From Cichorium intybus (Eukaryota > Streptophyta > Magnoliopsida > Asterales > Asteraceae), in NCBI GenBank assembly GCA_023525715.1, contig CM042009.1:123570819-123634818 (forward strand): DNA of 64,000 bases, given 5' to 3'. Positions 24,910 through 40,799 of the stretch are shown here, piece by piece. Position 1 is the first letter of the stretch; each line of letters opens with the position of its first letter. Made by a program: the position numbers and the translations under genes. The notes beneath the pieces are model-generated. The model was not told where the DNA came from, did no database searches, and saw only the letters and a list, made by a program, of their open reading frames with translations.

Positions 24910-25085
24910 TCATATATCTTCATTAGTATATATGTTCATTAGCGAACATATGTTCATTGATGAACATATGTTCATTGATGAACATATGAATATCTTATCC
25001 AATTTCATGCTTCGTCTGTTCATATATCTTCATTAGTGAACATATGTTCATTGATGAACATATGTTCATTGATGAACATATGAGA
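24910..25085. repeat. 18-bp palindromic minisatellite, right blocks
   Basis: Two further blocks (24937-24987 and 25033-25083) of the GTTCATTGATGAACATAT unit, each preceded by the same ~40-bp word as the left block. The captured exons therefore sit between direct copies of one compound repeat. Confidence 0.9.
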
Positions 25086-25387
25086 TATCAACGTATTGCA
25101 AAATCAAGATTCACGTATTTCCATATGTTCGTTGAAAATTTTTAGAACCTATAGTTTTCTTTTTAATTGATTGCGTATCACTTGTTTTTAGGTATAATAT
25201 CATTTAATTTGTTATGTGCAGTTATGAGAATGTATATATGAACATTACTGGGCGCACCTTTAATTCCGTATCTTGTGGATGTGGATGTTAATTTGACCAT
25301 CATACCCTTTATCATCAAAACTAGATCAACGGTGAAAAATATGGTTCTGCAGTTAGGCAATATATTTTGGTTCTGCATTGAACCCAT

Positions 25388-27622
<2,235 letters not shown>

Positions 27623-27625
<3 letters not shown>

Positions 27626-28190
27626 TAAAGTTCAATTGAGAACCTAAAAAAGCCTAGGAACCTAAGAACCCATTTTATGAACTTTTTTTCTACACAATAT
27701 TTTTCAAAAAAAAATATACCAAAATTTTTGTTATGATGCATCTAGAAGATATCAAAAAAAATTTCAAAAAAAATCATTTTTAAAAATTTTTTTATATGGG
27801 TGTAGGGTTTAGGGTTTAGGGTTTAGGGTTTAGGTTTAGGGTTTACGTATAGGGTTTAGTGTTTAAAGTTTAGGGTTTAGGGTTTAGGGTTTAGGGTTTA
27901 GGGTTTAGGGTTTAGTTTTAGGGTTTAGGGTTTAGGTTTAGGCTTTAGAAATCTCTTAGACACTTTAAATAAAAAAATTGGATGCAAAAAAATCATTTTT
28001 TTTATTTTTTTTCATATGGGTTTAGGGTTTAGGGTTTAGGTTTAGGGTTTAGGGTTTAGGGTTTAGGGTTTAGAAATCTCTTAGACACTTTAAATAAAAA
28101 AATTGGATGCAATTTTTTTTTAAAAATATTGTGTAGAAAAAAAGTTCCTAGGTTACTAGGTTTTTTTAGGTTCTCTCATGATCTCGACCC
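27623..28190. mobile_element. TA-flanked TIR element C
   Basis: About 570 bp. The left end (AGTAAAGTTCAATTGAGAAC, then CTAAAAAAGCCTAGGAACCT) is matched by the reverse complement of the right end (AAAAAACCTAGTAACCTAGG and a GAGAACC core). Inside, a unit of about 170 bp (TATGGGTTTAGGG... followed by GAAATCTCTTAGACACTTTA) is present twice in tandem. No coding capacity. Confidence 0.75.
27800..28075 (+). repeat. Telomere-type (TTTAGGG)n arrays inside element C
   Basis: Two runs (about 27800-27950 and 28018-28073) consist mostly of exact TTTAGGG units, the canonical plant telomere repeat, with occasional TTAGG or TTTAGTG variants. They lie inside the TIRs of element C. Confidence 0.9.
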
Positions 28191-28198
28191 TATATATA

Positions 28199-28236
<38 letters not shown>

Positions 28237-28254
28237 TATATATATATATATATG

Positions 28255-28321
<67 letters not shown>
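28191..28321. repeat. (TA)n microsatellite 4
   Basis: TA run with TC, GA and GTATG interruptions; right border of the A-B-C cluster. Confidence 0.95.
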
Positions 28322-28325
<4 letters not shown>

Positions 28326-28531
28326 GTTGGATATTGATTGTAATATAATATCCTTTTATACTCCCTTCTAAACTATAAGACAATTCATGGACTAAGTTAC
28401 CCTTCATTTTGTACTTACGCCTAAAATGTCTGTTTAAAGCAGCCAAAGACTAAATAACCAAACTATTTTTTTTGTTGGCATAATCCACATGCAAGTTTTC
28501 ATTTAAAATAACTGTTGTGATGTAGTTTACA

Positions 28532-28693
28532 TACCAGTGCAGTCCCACGATTCCCACGATTCCTACAATCCCTGTCGGTAAATATACCAAGTACACCGTC
28601 ATCTCTTCTATCTGAAATATACCACTCTGAACAACCCATTTCACATAGCCTCTCATCCATGCTCAAGCATTCCTCGGTTCCTTTGTCAGGACA
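28532..28693 (-). pseudogene. Possible captured exon, Cys-rich, unrecognised
   Basis: On the minus strand an open stretch begins after TTTCGTAG (acceptor-like) at 28694 and ends before GTATGT (donor-like) at 28531. It encodes a Cys- and Asp/Glu-rich segment including EECLSMDERLCEMGCSEW and GVLGIFTDRDCRN. A second open stretch lies upstream (about 28860-28750), bounded by GTAAG. I do not recognise a family. Spacing of donor and acceptor suggests a genuine exon of a displaced gene, but chance cannot be ruled out. Confidence 0.3.
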
Positions 28694-29886
28694 ACCCTCT
28701 ACGAAACAATCATATAATAAATCATTGATGAACAAGAACAACAACTTACATACTTGGTCAAATTACATGAGTCTCGATTCATCATTACATCCCGCAAAAA
28801 CATCGGTGACCACTCATTGGAATGTCAATCAGCCCTTCTAGTGGCCGCAGGTAACTGGTCATCTTGATCGATACGAAATGATGAGTCAAGGGGTGTATCG
28901 TGTCTGGGTTGTTTTCTCGCTACCGTCGATGTGCATGACCTCGTCTCGACACTATCTTGATTGTTGGCAAACCTCTTTCTCCTGTTTTTCACCGGTGATC
29001 TGAGACGGGTCTCACAAACTTCACTGTCTAAGGCCGTTAGTTGGGTTCTGGTTCGCTCACGGTGCTCCTCATTCTAACCATCTAGCCCCACATTTTGTTT
29101 TGCAACGTATCATCGAGAGATTGACAGCATTCTCTCTATCCCTCGTCCTCCCTTTTATCTATTTTGTTTCTCACCTAGCAACCTCATATATGAGCAATCG
29201 TGTAGGTATTTAAGGACGGAGGTTCATAACGTCAACCGTAAGGAAGCGAAACAGTATTAAGGGAAATAGAAGTTGTGATGATTCATTGTGTTGAAACGTA
29301 TTTGTATTTGACGTTACATCTTGAACGGAGGTATTTGAGTTATATTGTACGACATGAAATGATTTTAGAAATATCAATTTACAACATTAACCCCTCACCT
29401 TTATGTGTTTATTTATAAATCACCACATATTTATAAATTTGCACCCTTATCTTTCTTCTACTTAATCACCAACTACCTTTTACTTTTATTTGAATTATTT
29501 CTAACCCTAAAATATTATTAGATATATATAGTTTTCCCAAAATTAACATTTCAAACCCCTCTAACTTCCATCAACACCCCAACTATGTATTCTTTCATGA
29601 GAATTTTGACACAAAAGTCCGACTATAATTTTGTCTTTCTACATATTTCATCCTTTAATTAATAAATGATTAAATTTTCTCAAAATATTAAACCAAAACT
29701 TTAATATATTACTACCAAAAATCTGAACCCGATTTGCGGGTGTTACACAAAGGTCAAAAGGTATAAATTATTCTTTTGCAATTTTATTTTGGCCTAGTTA
29801 TAGGTTCAATTTGAGAAAAACATAGACCATTATAAGGTGCATATGAACTTAGGATTTTAGCTCATTGTTTGCACTAAAACCCATCA

Positions 29887-30283
29887 GTATATACATTTGC
29901 TTGAAGTTTTAGCACGTAATACTTAGGGTTTATGAAGAAATCGGCCGTATACCGAGGGGTGGAAGGAGGGTGACGAATTTTAGGGTTTTTGGATGATTTA
30001 CAACTCTGATCTAGGGTTGTATTTATAGTGCTACTCATCATTATCCCCTCCCTTGTGGATAACGACTATTTGAAATTCAAACAGTTGATAATTTCACTTT
30101 TGTCCGTTATCCTTATTAGTTTCTAATAAATAAACCTTTATTTTGGTATATTACTAAACTTAACCCCTCAAGTTTATTTTTTGATCTCTTTTAGCTAAAT
30201 CGTCTCTTGCGTGTAACCCAAAAGGACCCTACTATTTATAGTAATATTACCAACTTGTTATAACGATGGGCATATAACCAACA
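29887..30283 (-). repeat. 5' LTR of the minus-strand copia, second piece
   Basis: Continues the family LTR from the word GTATATAC to the terminal CATATAACCAACA, completing the piece at 21008-21233. It is followed by the target duplication CACTT. Confidence 0.85.
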
Positions 30284-30288
30284 CACTT

Positions 30289-33256
30289 TTGTAAACACCA
30301 CAAAGCAACTAATTGAAATATTCATAAAGGCATTGGATGAAAAGTGTTTCACACGAATCATGTATGGACTTGGCATGATTGATGGAACCCTTTGGATTTA
30401 TGAAATTATCAAAATAAAACTTTCTCTTTCATCTGACACATATCATACTAGTTGAAAATAAATATCTTGACTTACAAGTGTTTCTAAGATGATCTTACAG
30501 TTCATTCGGATGCCTTTTGAATGGTTTTCTTCACTTCAAACGCTGATCATCTTGTGAGAAAACTTGTTCAATTCTCAAATGTTTACATTTGAAGGATGCT
30601 CTTTAAAATTCTAAACGATTTCCTTGTTGATTTTCAAATCATATTTGCAACAAGCCTGATAATAAAACATTTGTGTTCTGTTGGGCATGTATCAATCACA
30701 TTTTGATCTTGTGCTGCTGTTCTGAATAACTATCATTTTCCTTCTTGTAAACTTTACCTAAAGGAAAAAAGTGGTTTTTAGATTCTGTTGATCATGTCCC
30801 ATTACACTTAAGGGATACTTAGGAAAACTTTCAAACATTGGTAACAAAACAGACTTCAGAATATGGTCAATGTTGTTTTACAATCTGATATTACCTGTGA
30901 TTTTAATTTCTTTAATAAATTCCTATCACCCTATTCCCAATGTTATCCAATTCACTTCAATAATTGACTATTCAGAAGTTCATTTACTTCTCATGACCTG
31001 TCATGTTCCGAAGTTTCCTTAATTTAATGAATCTAACAATGATTGATACAAAATATAAGGGGTATTACACCTTTGTTCAAAATTGAGCTAGATGAGATTC
31101 TCAAAGGCTAAAGCCATAACTATTGCTCAAAAATGCAATCAAAAACCAAAACTTTGGTACAAAATGTACCTTAAGTCGTCCTTCTCTTTCTTAAATGAAA
31201 TAGTGAGGAGCTCCTATAACATAGTCGAGCACCTTGCTGAGAGTATGAACAACTCATCAGTCCATCTTAAGTGATGAGGGTGGAGCAGTGTATAATTCCT
31301 AAAGGCTTGTCATTAGGGAAACGTGTCCAAATACTCTATTTGATGAAACGAGATAATTTTTTTGAAAATGCTTTAAAATTCAAACCAATGTCCAAGGAAT
31401 CCCTCTGATGCTCAATCATGAATGTGTAATGAAACTTAAATTTTCATGCAGAGGTTGTTTCCATCATTAAATCATGGAAATCTTGAAACATCTAACTGAA
31501 ATTTCAAACTTTAAATTTCTCTGAATGCGAAATTGGATATTTCACTGGGTATATGGTACTTAGTCATTTGGTGAGATATTGAATCACAAAGTATCTTATT
31601 GAATAACGGACTTCCAACATGGTCCATTGCTTCTGAACTTAATTGGGCAAATATATGTTTTTATCAATTTCTAAGAAGTTCTTATTGGAAATCTGAATAG
31701 CACAACATCATATCAAATCTTTCTGGTGCACTTCGGAACACATGTGGGCTAATATCAGTATTTGTACGATCAATATCACAATCCTCCTTGAAATCATTCT
31801 TGCCTTTCAACAAATATACCCTTCGAAATCCAATTGTTTTTATCCTATCGTTCCGAAGGCTACCTTATTTTTGGTACTATCAGTCATCCATTATTCAATT
31901 GTTGGGTAAATCCGATGAATAAATAAGGTCATAACTTTCAAATTGGTTGTCAGATATCATTTTATTTATAATGATATGTGTCATTAAATTTTCCTTCAAA
32001 ATTCCATAATAAATTTTCAATGATTACATCTCATTACATTATCATTTGGTTACCTTAAATACCTTTTCATTCTAACGACAAGTTACAACAAAAAGACGCA
32101 CTTTTTGAATTTTCAAATTATCATGATTTGACGTACGGACGATTACATTTTTGACAGGGTTAGTGGAACGATCATTTCAGACGACGTGACTCTCTATGGT
32201 TGGACCTTCCCAACGTGCGCATTAAATGACCACCTTTCTCTCTCATACACATTAGGACCACCAAGCATATAAATAAAGGCACTCAACCAACTGTCATTCT
32301 TTACGCAATCATAACTCTCAAACAAACCCTAGCTTTTGCACTATAAAATTGTTCATCGTCTTCCTCTCGTTCATCCATGACTGCTGCTGCTCAAGATTCA
32401 TCTTCACACAGTCCTGAAGAAGGACATTTTGTTCCAACTTTCCACTCATACACATCCAACTATATTGCGGTCTTTGAACCAACTAAATACTCTGAACCTC
32501 TGGATGCTATGTCAGAATGCTTAAAGCATTCAGTCATGGGTTTTTTTTTATTTGGTTGCCCGGCTGTTGTGGCAACAATGGTCTTCAGGGCATATCATAC
32601 TGCCATTGTCAACGCTAACCCACATACCATGTAGACTGAAAACATCTCTTTTGCGGTTGTTTTCCCTGATAACTCCACTAAGCGACTGTATGTTAACCGT
32701 AGATGCTTTGCCAAGGCTCTTTATCTGCCCATCTACGACCAGCCTGCTTCAGGTTCAATGGCTGAACTGATTGAGATGTTGAATCTCATAGGGTACTCAC
32801 CACTCATCGATTCAATGAGCCTGTTAAAAAAAGAATTAACTGCCAAGCTTATGGAGATTTTTCTTGGCATTCTTTTTGGATGTTTATCCGAAAGAACTTC
32901 TGACCTTCAAGCATCTTCTCTTTGGTCTCTACACTGATGATCCAGTGTATTATGCCTTAATTATGGGCTGATTTTTGTGCCAGTGTGAATCACTTAAAAA
33001 GGGGCATTTAAATTTCTTCTTCCAGATTTTGGGCTCCTATTATCGATGATGCTTATCGACATAATGAGATTCAAGTTGATCAAACCCTAATCATGATGGC
33101 TTACAACACTTTCCACATTCCTCCACCAACTGATGATTCATAAATGTAGTTCATCACTCAAATTCCACACGTCATGATATCCAAGGTACCTCTTTCGAAT
33201 ATCATTATTGAAAAATATAGTTCCACACTTGTGCTTCCCTATCCCATTCAGGATTT
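30289..33256 (+). mobile_element. Decayed SIRE-like copia element, right part
   Basis: Directly after the CACTT duplication the interrupted RNase H resumes (NTTKQLIEIFIKALDEK, FTRIMYGLGMI), the expected C-terminus of SIRE-type pol. Then about 2 kb (30420-32260) holds no recognisable gene, followed by a post-pol reading frame. The segment stops where element D begins. No 3' LTR was identified. Confidence 0.7.
32377..33143 (+). pseudogene. Post-pol accessory ORF of the decayed copia
   Basis: An 85-residue frame starts at ATG 32377 and ends at a TAG near 32632; it can be followed past that stop and further frame changes to about 33143. Readable parts are SNYIAVFEPTKYSEPLDAMS, SFAVVFPDNSTKRLYVNR and LIEMLNLIGYSPLIDSM, ending near IIDDAYRHNEIQVDQTLIMM. 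The general pattern resembles the accessory ORFs found in Asteraceae copia elements that databases often label longin-like by transfer; that is from memory. A TATA-like CATATAAATAAAGG (32267-32280) lies about 100 bp upstream, so it may once have had its own promoter. Confidence 0.5.

Positions 33257-34442
<1,186 letters not shown>

Positions 34443-34521
<79 letters not shown>
34443..34521. repeat. (TA)n microsatellite 6
   Basis: Pure TA run between elements E and F. Confidence 0.95.
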
Positions 34522-34974
<453 letters not shown>

Positions 34975-37900
34975 GAGAAAGAGTTAAGATTAAATATGAA
35001 TTGTATCTATTGTATGATTGTATGACCAAATGTGGAGAACCTGATCGAAATAATCTATGATTTTAGTTGCAATGATCCAATTATAAATATATGACAATTA
35101 ATTAATCAGATTCTACAATTAAACCCCTACAAGGGTATTTTAGTCTTTTAATCAAAACTTAAAAAAGAATCCCTTATTACCTCCTAATTTGGTGGGATAT
35201 TATAAAATACTTAATTGTATTATTTAACAAAATTGAAACATTTATTTTGTGATTAATATTTACAATAATTATATTAAAAAATACAGGTTTATAATAAATA
35301 CGATCAACACATATTTTCAACCTTTCATTTGTATAACATAAAACAAGAATATATACAACATTTTGAAGAATATAAACAACCTTATATACTACATTCTTTA
35401 AAAATCTGTTTGTCATATATACTACATTCTTTGTATAATATACAACATTTTTGAAGAATATACAAAAAGAATTATAATATATACTACATTTTTCAAGAAT
35501 CTGTTTGTTAAAAGGCTAAATTGAAATACAAATCCGTACATTCTTCTCTATTGTTCATTGCTTTTATCACCTCTGTTTATCTTCAACCGACCATCATTAC
35601 CTGCAACATTCTTAAACCATCGGTCCTCTTTTTCTTCTGGCATTTATTCTTAAAGAATACTTCGGTTTGGGTTTTTCATTCCTAAAAAAATATCCTTACC
35701 ATAATTTTGTTGCGTTATTTCATTCTTAAAGAATACTCCAAATAGACTTCCTAAATGCCTTCCATGATAGGCAAATCAAGTAATTTATAACATTATCCAT
35801 TCTTTCATTATGTTCTAATTTGCATAAGATCCCACCCAATTGACTTTGTCCGTCGTTCTTCTTCCAGTTTACCCCTCTTCTTCACAAATATATGTATGAA
35901 CACAAAATCGTCAAATGTTCCAAAAAGCATCAAATATTTCATATTCCAACAACATTGTAGAGTTTTAGCAATAAATAGAACACCATCCAATGTTAGTTCC
36001 AACTTCATCCAACAACAATTCTTCATTACAACACTCTTATTCTTCATTCTTAGCCGACCACCATCTGATAATACAAAAAGAGTCAATGATTATAAAGGAT
36101 AGTTATATAGTTTATTCCAACATTTACAAATTCTTGTAATAGCATCCTACTTTTGACAAATTTTATTCATAACATTCTACTTTTGAAAAATTATTTGAAA
36201 GGATGGATAATTGATACATCAATCATGATTACATGTAACAAACTATTTACATTTGCGTTATTAATTTCATTCAATAATTAGAACTTTTTTAGTTTTTATT
36301 TATATTTGATAGCTAATAGTTGATGCATCAATTATGATTACATTTGTCAATTTTTCATCCAGACACATTGGTAATAAATACAACATGTAAGACTTTTAGA
36401 TATTTGTGAAAATTCCATAAAGCAAGCCTTTTCACTTTGCTTCAATGACGTTTTGACTGTCAGTAAAGTATTCATTTTTGAAGGATCTATTCCCACATCA
36501 AAAGATGCTCCATGACGAGCTTTAAATGTCAAAGTGCAGGCTAACTACATGTCTACACATATGACAAAAAAACACTTGAAAAACTAGAAATAGAAGTTTA
36601 TTAGACTTGAGTAATAAACCTCCATTTCCAATCCATATTGTACAAAATTAGTGTTAACGTAGTTCTAAACCATGGGAACCGGCTCAACGGGCAATCGACT
36701 AGATGAAATAGAATAGGTAATTTCGTCTCCAGTCAAATAAAGTTGCAATGTGAATCAAAATTTGAATCAATAGAAAGAAAGCAATCTTGAAGATATCATG
36801 CAACAATTGAAAAATATGAATCGAAATATAAAAAAGAATCAAGAATCAATAAAAATGACAGCAGAAATTCAAAGCTAAACAAAGAATAATGAACGAGCTC
36901 AAGAAAATACCTTTTTATTCACGATTAAGGGCTGACAATTACAGATGTCTGTAACAACTAAAATTTTATATAAAGTAACAATTATGTGTAAGCATGTCCA
37001 ATATAAATAAGTTTGATGCTAATATTTATTAAATGTATTATGAAAGGACAAAATGGTCAAACTAGTAAAACAATATAGAAATGTAAGTGTTTAGACCTTT
37101 TATTAAGTCACTATGAGATATCACTTTATTTAGAATTTTATTTCTAAGACATAAGTGCAAATTTAGAATTTAGGGACAAAAAGTGAAATAATTATTGAGC
37201 AATATTTAAAAGTTAATATCTTAAAATATAAAAGGAACTGGGAGAAAAAGTCATCAATGTGACTTTGGTAATATTTGATGTAACAAGAATATACAAAAAA
37301 GATTTGGGTCATTTGGAGTTATTACGAATAAGTTATGAAGGTTTCAAATTGGCCAAAAAGTGATAAAATGGCCAAGTATGAATGTTTGAGGGCCTGTATC
37401 TAAAAATCTAAACTGATTCAACCTTAAGTCAGTGAGGTAAAAGTTGTAAAGCTCATTCCCACATATCTAATGATATATAAAGTTTGTAAAAATCTAATCT
37501 CGTGTGTAGAAGTTATGCTAGTGTAAAGTTTGTGAAAAATCATATATAATTGCTGAAATTTTATCTAAGGCATGTGACTAGGGTTGTATTTGGAATTTCA
37601 CCACTTGTGACTTGGTTAAAATCAGATCAAACAAGGGATGCTTGTATTTCTAGTACTGCGTGCGTGTTTCTCTTTCGAATTCGTCAAAGTGAAAAAGAAA
37701 AGAAAAAATAGGAAAGGAAAGAGAAGAATAAGATCCAGAGATAAAGGAATCGATGTGTGTGTGTGTGCATAATCGACAAAGGGAAAGAGAAATATGTGGG
37801 ACAAACGGAATGTCAAAGTAGAGAGACGCGATCGAGGATGGAGACAGACTCGATAGAAGCAGCGGCAATACAATGGAATAATTAGTCAAATTACCCAAAT

Positions 37901-38021
37901 TAGGGGATAAAATTAAAATATATTTAATTAATTATTATACTAATTTACCATGGTGCCCTTTACAAATGATTGGACCAGAATTAATCTTATATTTGCGCAA
38001 TAGATGTAGTTTATGTTTGAT

Positions 38022-38022
<1 letters not shown>
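34975..38022. mobile_element. TA-flanked element G
   Basis: Left end (about TTAAGATTAAATATGAATTG, then TATGATTGTATGACCAAATG) and right end (reverse complement: ACTATCAAACATAAACTACA, ...AATATAAGATTAATTCTGGTCC) form a loose inverted pair and recur at H and I. Just inside the left end is AATTAATCAGATT-TACAATTAAACCC, shared with H. The interior has many copies of a short palindrome of the form ATTCTT-GAAGAAT and variants (35330-35510). A possible gypsy LTR remnant starts TGTAACAACTAAA at 36950. No gene recognised. Confidence 0.55.
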
Positions 38023-38124
<102 letters not shown>

Positions 38125-38461
38125 ATAGAATTAAATGTGGACTACAAGTATTGTGAATATGTAGGACCAAATGTGGCGCGTCCGAAAAAAATCTTCAATG
38201 GTGTTAGATTCAAAGGCCTAATTGTAAATTTATGACGATTAATTAATCAGATTTTACAATTAAACCCTTATAAATGTTATTTTAGTATATTAATAAATAT
38301 TTTAAAAATGAAATATACTATTTATCTTCTAATTTTGTGGGATTTATATTTAATATGTATTTATCTTATTATATAAAATTTATAAATGTATTAGGTGATG
38401 AATAATAACTGTACATAAAAAATGCATGTTCCTACATATTACCATGAACTCATGATACACT

Positions 38462-39175
38462 TGTTGGAAATATGTCCAAGGTCATCAACTGTGATGATAT
38501 TTCTAATAATAGTAGGGTCCTATTTTGGTTGACCTCACGACCCAGTAAATACAAACAGTAGGAAAAATAATAGAGGAATGATTAGTTTATTAATTTCTTG
38601 ATAAATAAATTATTTAGAAACTGGATCAAGAATTAATTAATAAATTAATTCTAAATTTAATTTATAGAAATTAATTAAGGGATTGGATTGTAATTAATTA
38701 AATGTATAATTAATAGAAACAAGTCTAGGAGGTGCGGCCGCCAGAAAGCTCCTTAACTTTGAAACCCTACGAGCCTTCTGTTATGAATAGAGGACTTGGG
38801 GTTCAACCCTAAGGCATCCCAAGCCTCCTTGTGAGACGCCACCTCCATACTCTCCTCCCTCCTCCATTTTTGTCGATTTCCATAACTCTCTAGAAGGGTT
38901 TTGGATCGAAACCTTCAAGCTAGAAGAGTTTCTGTCTGCCTTTTCTTCTAGTGATCTTGGGTGTGAATCATTAGAAGGATTCTACTTTGGATCCTTACAT
39001 CCAAACAGAGGTATCATTCATATTCATTTTGTTGTTAATGCAATTGCTTTGAACTTATGATCCTGATTATGAACATGATATGATCTTCTTAGTTAATTTG
39101 CTCTGTTTTGGGATTTAATCTGTTTTTATCTCCCGCTGCCTGATTGAATTGTGTTAATCTGTAAAAATCCCAACA
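38462..39175 (+). mobile_element. Solo copia LTR
   Basis: A 714-bp sequence from TGTTGGAAATATG to AAAATCCCAACA with a perfect 5-bp duplication ACACT (38457-38461, 39176-39180). No PBS, internal region or second LTR. The layout (AATTAATTA-rich U3, ATGAATAGAGG, then a GAAGGATTCTACTTTGGATC block) parallels the other copia LTRs of the window but the sequence is a different family. Confidence 0.9.
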
Positions 39176-39363
39176 ACACTATCATTCTTAAAAAATAGAA
39201 CATTCTTGAAAAATACATTGTCATTCATCAAGAATACACGTTATTCTTGGCATAACACAATACCATTCTTAAATAATACACTTCATTCTTGTGGTAACAC
39301 GCTACCATTCTCAAAGAATACACTTCATTCTTGACATGACACGCTACCATTCTCAAAGAATAC

Positions 39364-40799
39364 TGATATTGCCTCATTTATACATAAATTTCGGGCAATA
39401 TCGAGTGCCTAAACACGTGTTTTTGGTATGATATCAAGATAAAAGGTACTTATACGTTTAAATTACCAAAACACAGGAAAAATGGCTTTGCGGATAAAGA
39501 AGGAGCTGAATACGAGCCTTATTGTGAACAAAATGAGTGAATGGCAGGAATAGCTACGATCGCGACGCGATCCCCTATAGGGTCGCAACGCGACGAGTGA
39601 TGATCGCGTGACATGTTGCTGACCAAACGATCGCGAAAAAATCTTTAAATCGTGACCCGATGCGATCGCGACCCGATCATCTCTAGGATCGCGACCCGAC
39701 CCACCAACTACAGTCCACTGAGTCGGGATAGTGGCCAGCGCAAAAGAGCACTACACATGAGATCGCGACGCGACCCCCTATAGGATCGCGATGCGACGGG
39801 CCTGGACAGCAACTATAAATTGAGGCTTTCTCTTGCTGTTTTGAGACACTCACACATCAACCTTCACATCTACACCTCCAGAAACACGATACAAAACCTC
39901 AAACTTGGCAGTTTGCCAACTGGTACGGTGCGGATGGAATCGAGAGCTTGAAGAATGTTCGGTCGGGACTTCATTCGGTTTGCTTTATATATGTTTAGCA
40001 TTCTACTATGATTTCCTAGGCCGTATTCTTCAGATCATGTTATATTTGTTATCTGCATTATTCATTACTTAGATTTGAATACTATCTAGTTATGATTTGA
40101 TTGTTATTTTTCGGGTATTGAACATTTTATATTTTATCTTGCATAATTCATTTGACTATCATATATGTTAAGGAACCTTCCTTTTGGACTTAATGCTGAG
40201 TTATTTTAGTCTAGAGGACCAATCTGACTATATGACTTTTATCATAACTGTGCTATGACCATTAGACAGATATGACTAGTGATGAACCAAATCTTAGGGT
40301 TAAGTCACGAAGGTAGAAACTTAAATGTGTATGGCAAGTTTGTACTAGAGGACCAATCTGTACAAACCATTTTTATTTTCATGACCATTGAGATCAAAAA
40401 CTCGAATGAATCTTGTATGATACGAACCAATACATGATTATTTGGAAAATGTAATTGCATGACCATTGCCATTAATGACCTTATAATCATAGGATTAGGT
40501 AGTTGGACCAAAACATCTAATCACTCTAGAAATCGATATTTAGCTTTCAATATCCATTGCACTAATAGCAAATCAAACATAACTAGATGGTTGAATCGAA
40601 TCTAAGTATAAATGTTTACTTTTATGTTTTGTAATTTATTATTATATCTCCCGCTTTTAATAAATTTTTGCGTTGTCTCTTGACACGAGTCAATGCATTC
40701 TCTCAAACTTCCCCCTTTTAATTATTATTTGCTTGAATAATTGTTAATTGATAATTAATTTTCTTAACTTAAAAATATCCGTTTTCTCTTGGGTTCGAC
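39364..40799 (+). repeat. Left LTR of the non-autonomous gypsy, first piece
   Basis: Contains GC-rich repeats GATCGCGACGCGATC-like between 39555 and 39800 upstream of CTATAAATTGAGG (39821-39833, TATA box). It is cut at 40799 by the Tekay element and resumes at 50359 (AACCCGGATTTACC) to 50562. Confidence 0.9.

Noticed and set aside
27800..28075. Interstitial telomere as the scar of a chromosome fusion
   Set aside because: The arrays are short, in one orientation, and lie inside the inverted ends of a small transposon.
36950..37620. Possible gypsy LTR remnant starting TGTAACAACTAAA
   Set aside because: No CA end, duplication or PBS could be placed, so it is mentioned only within element G.
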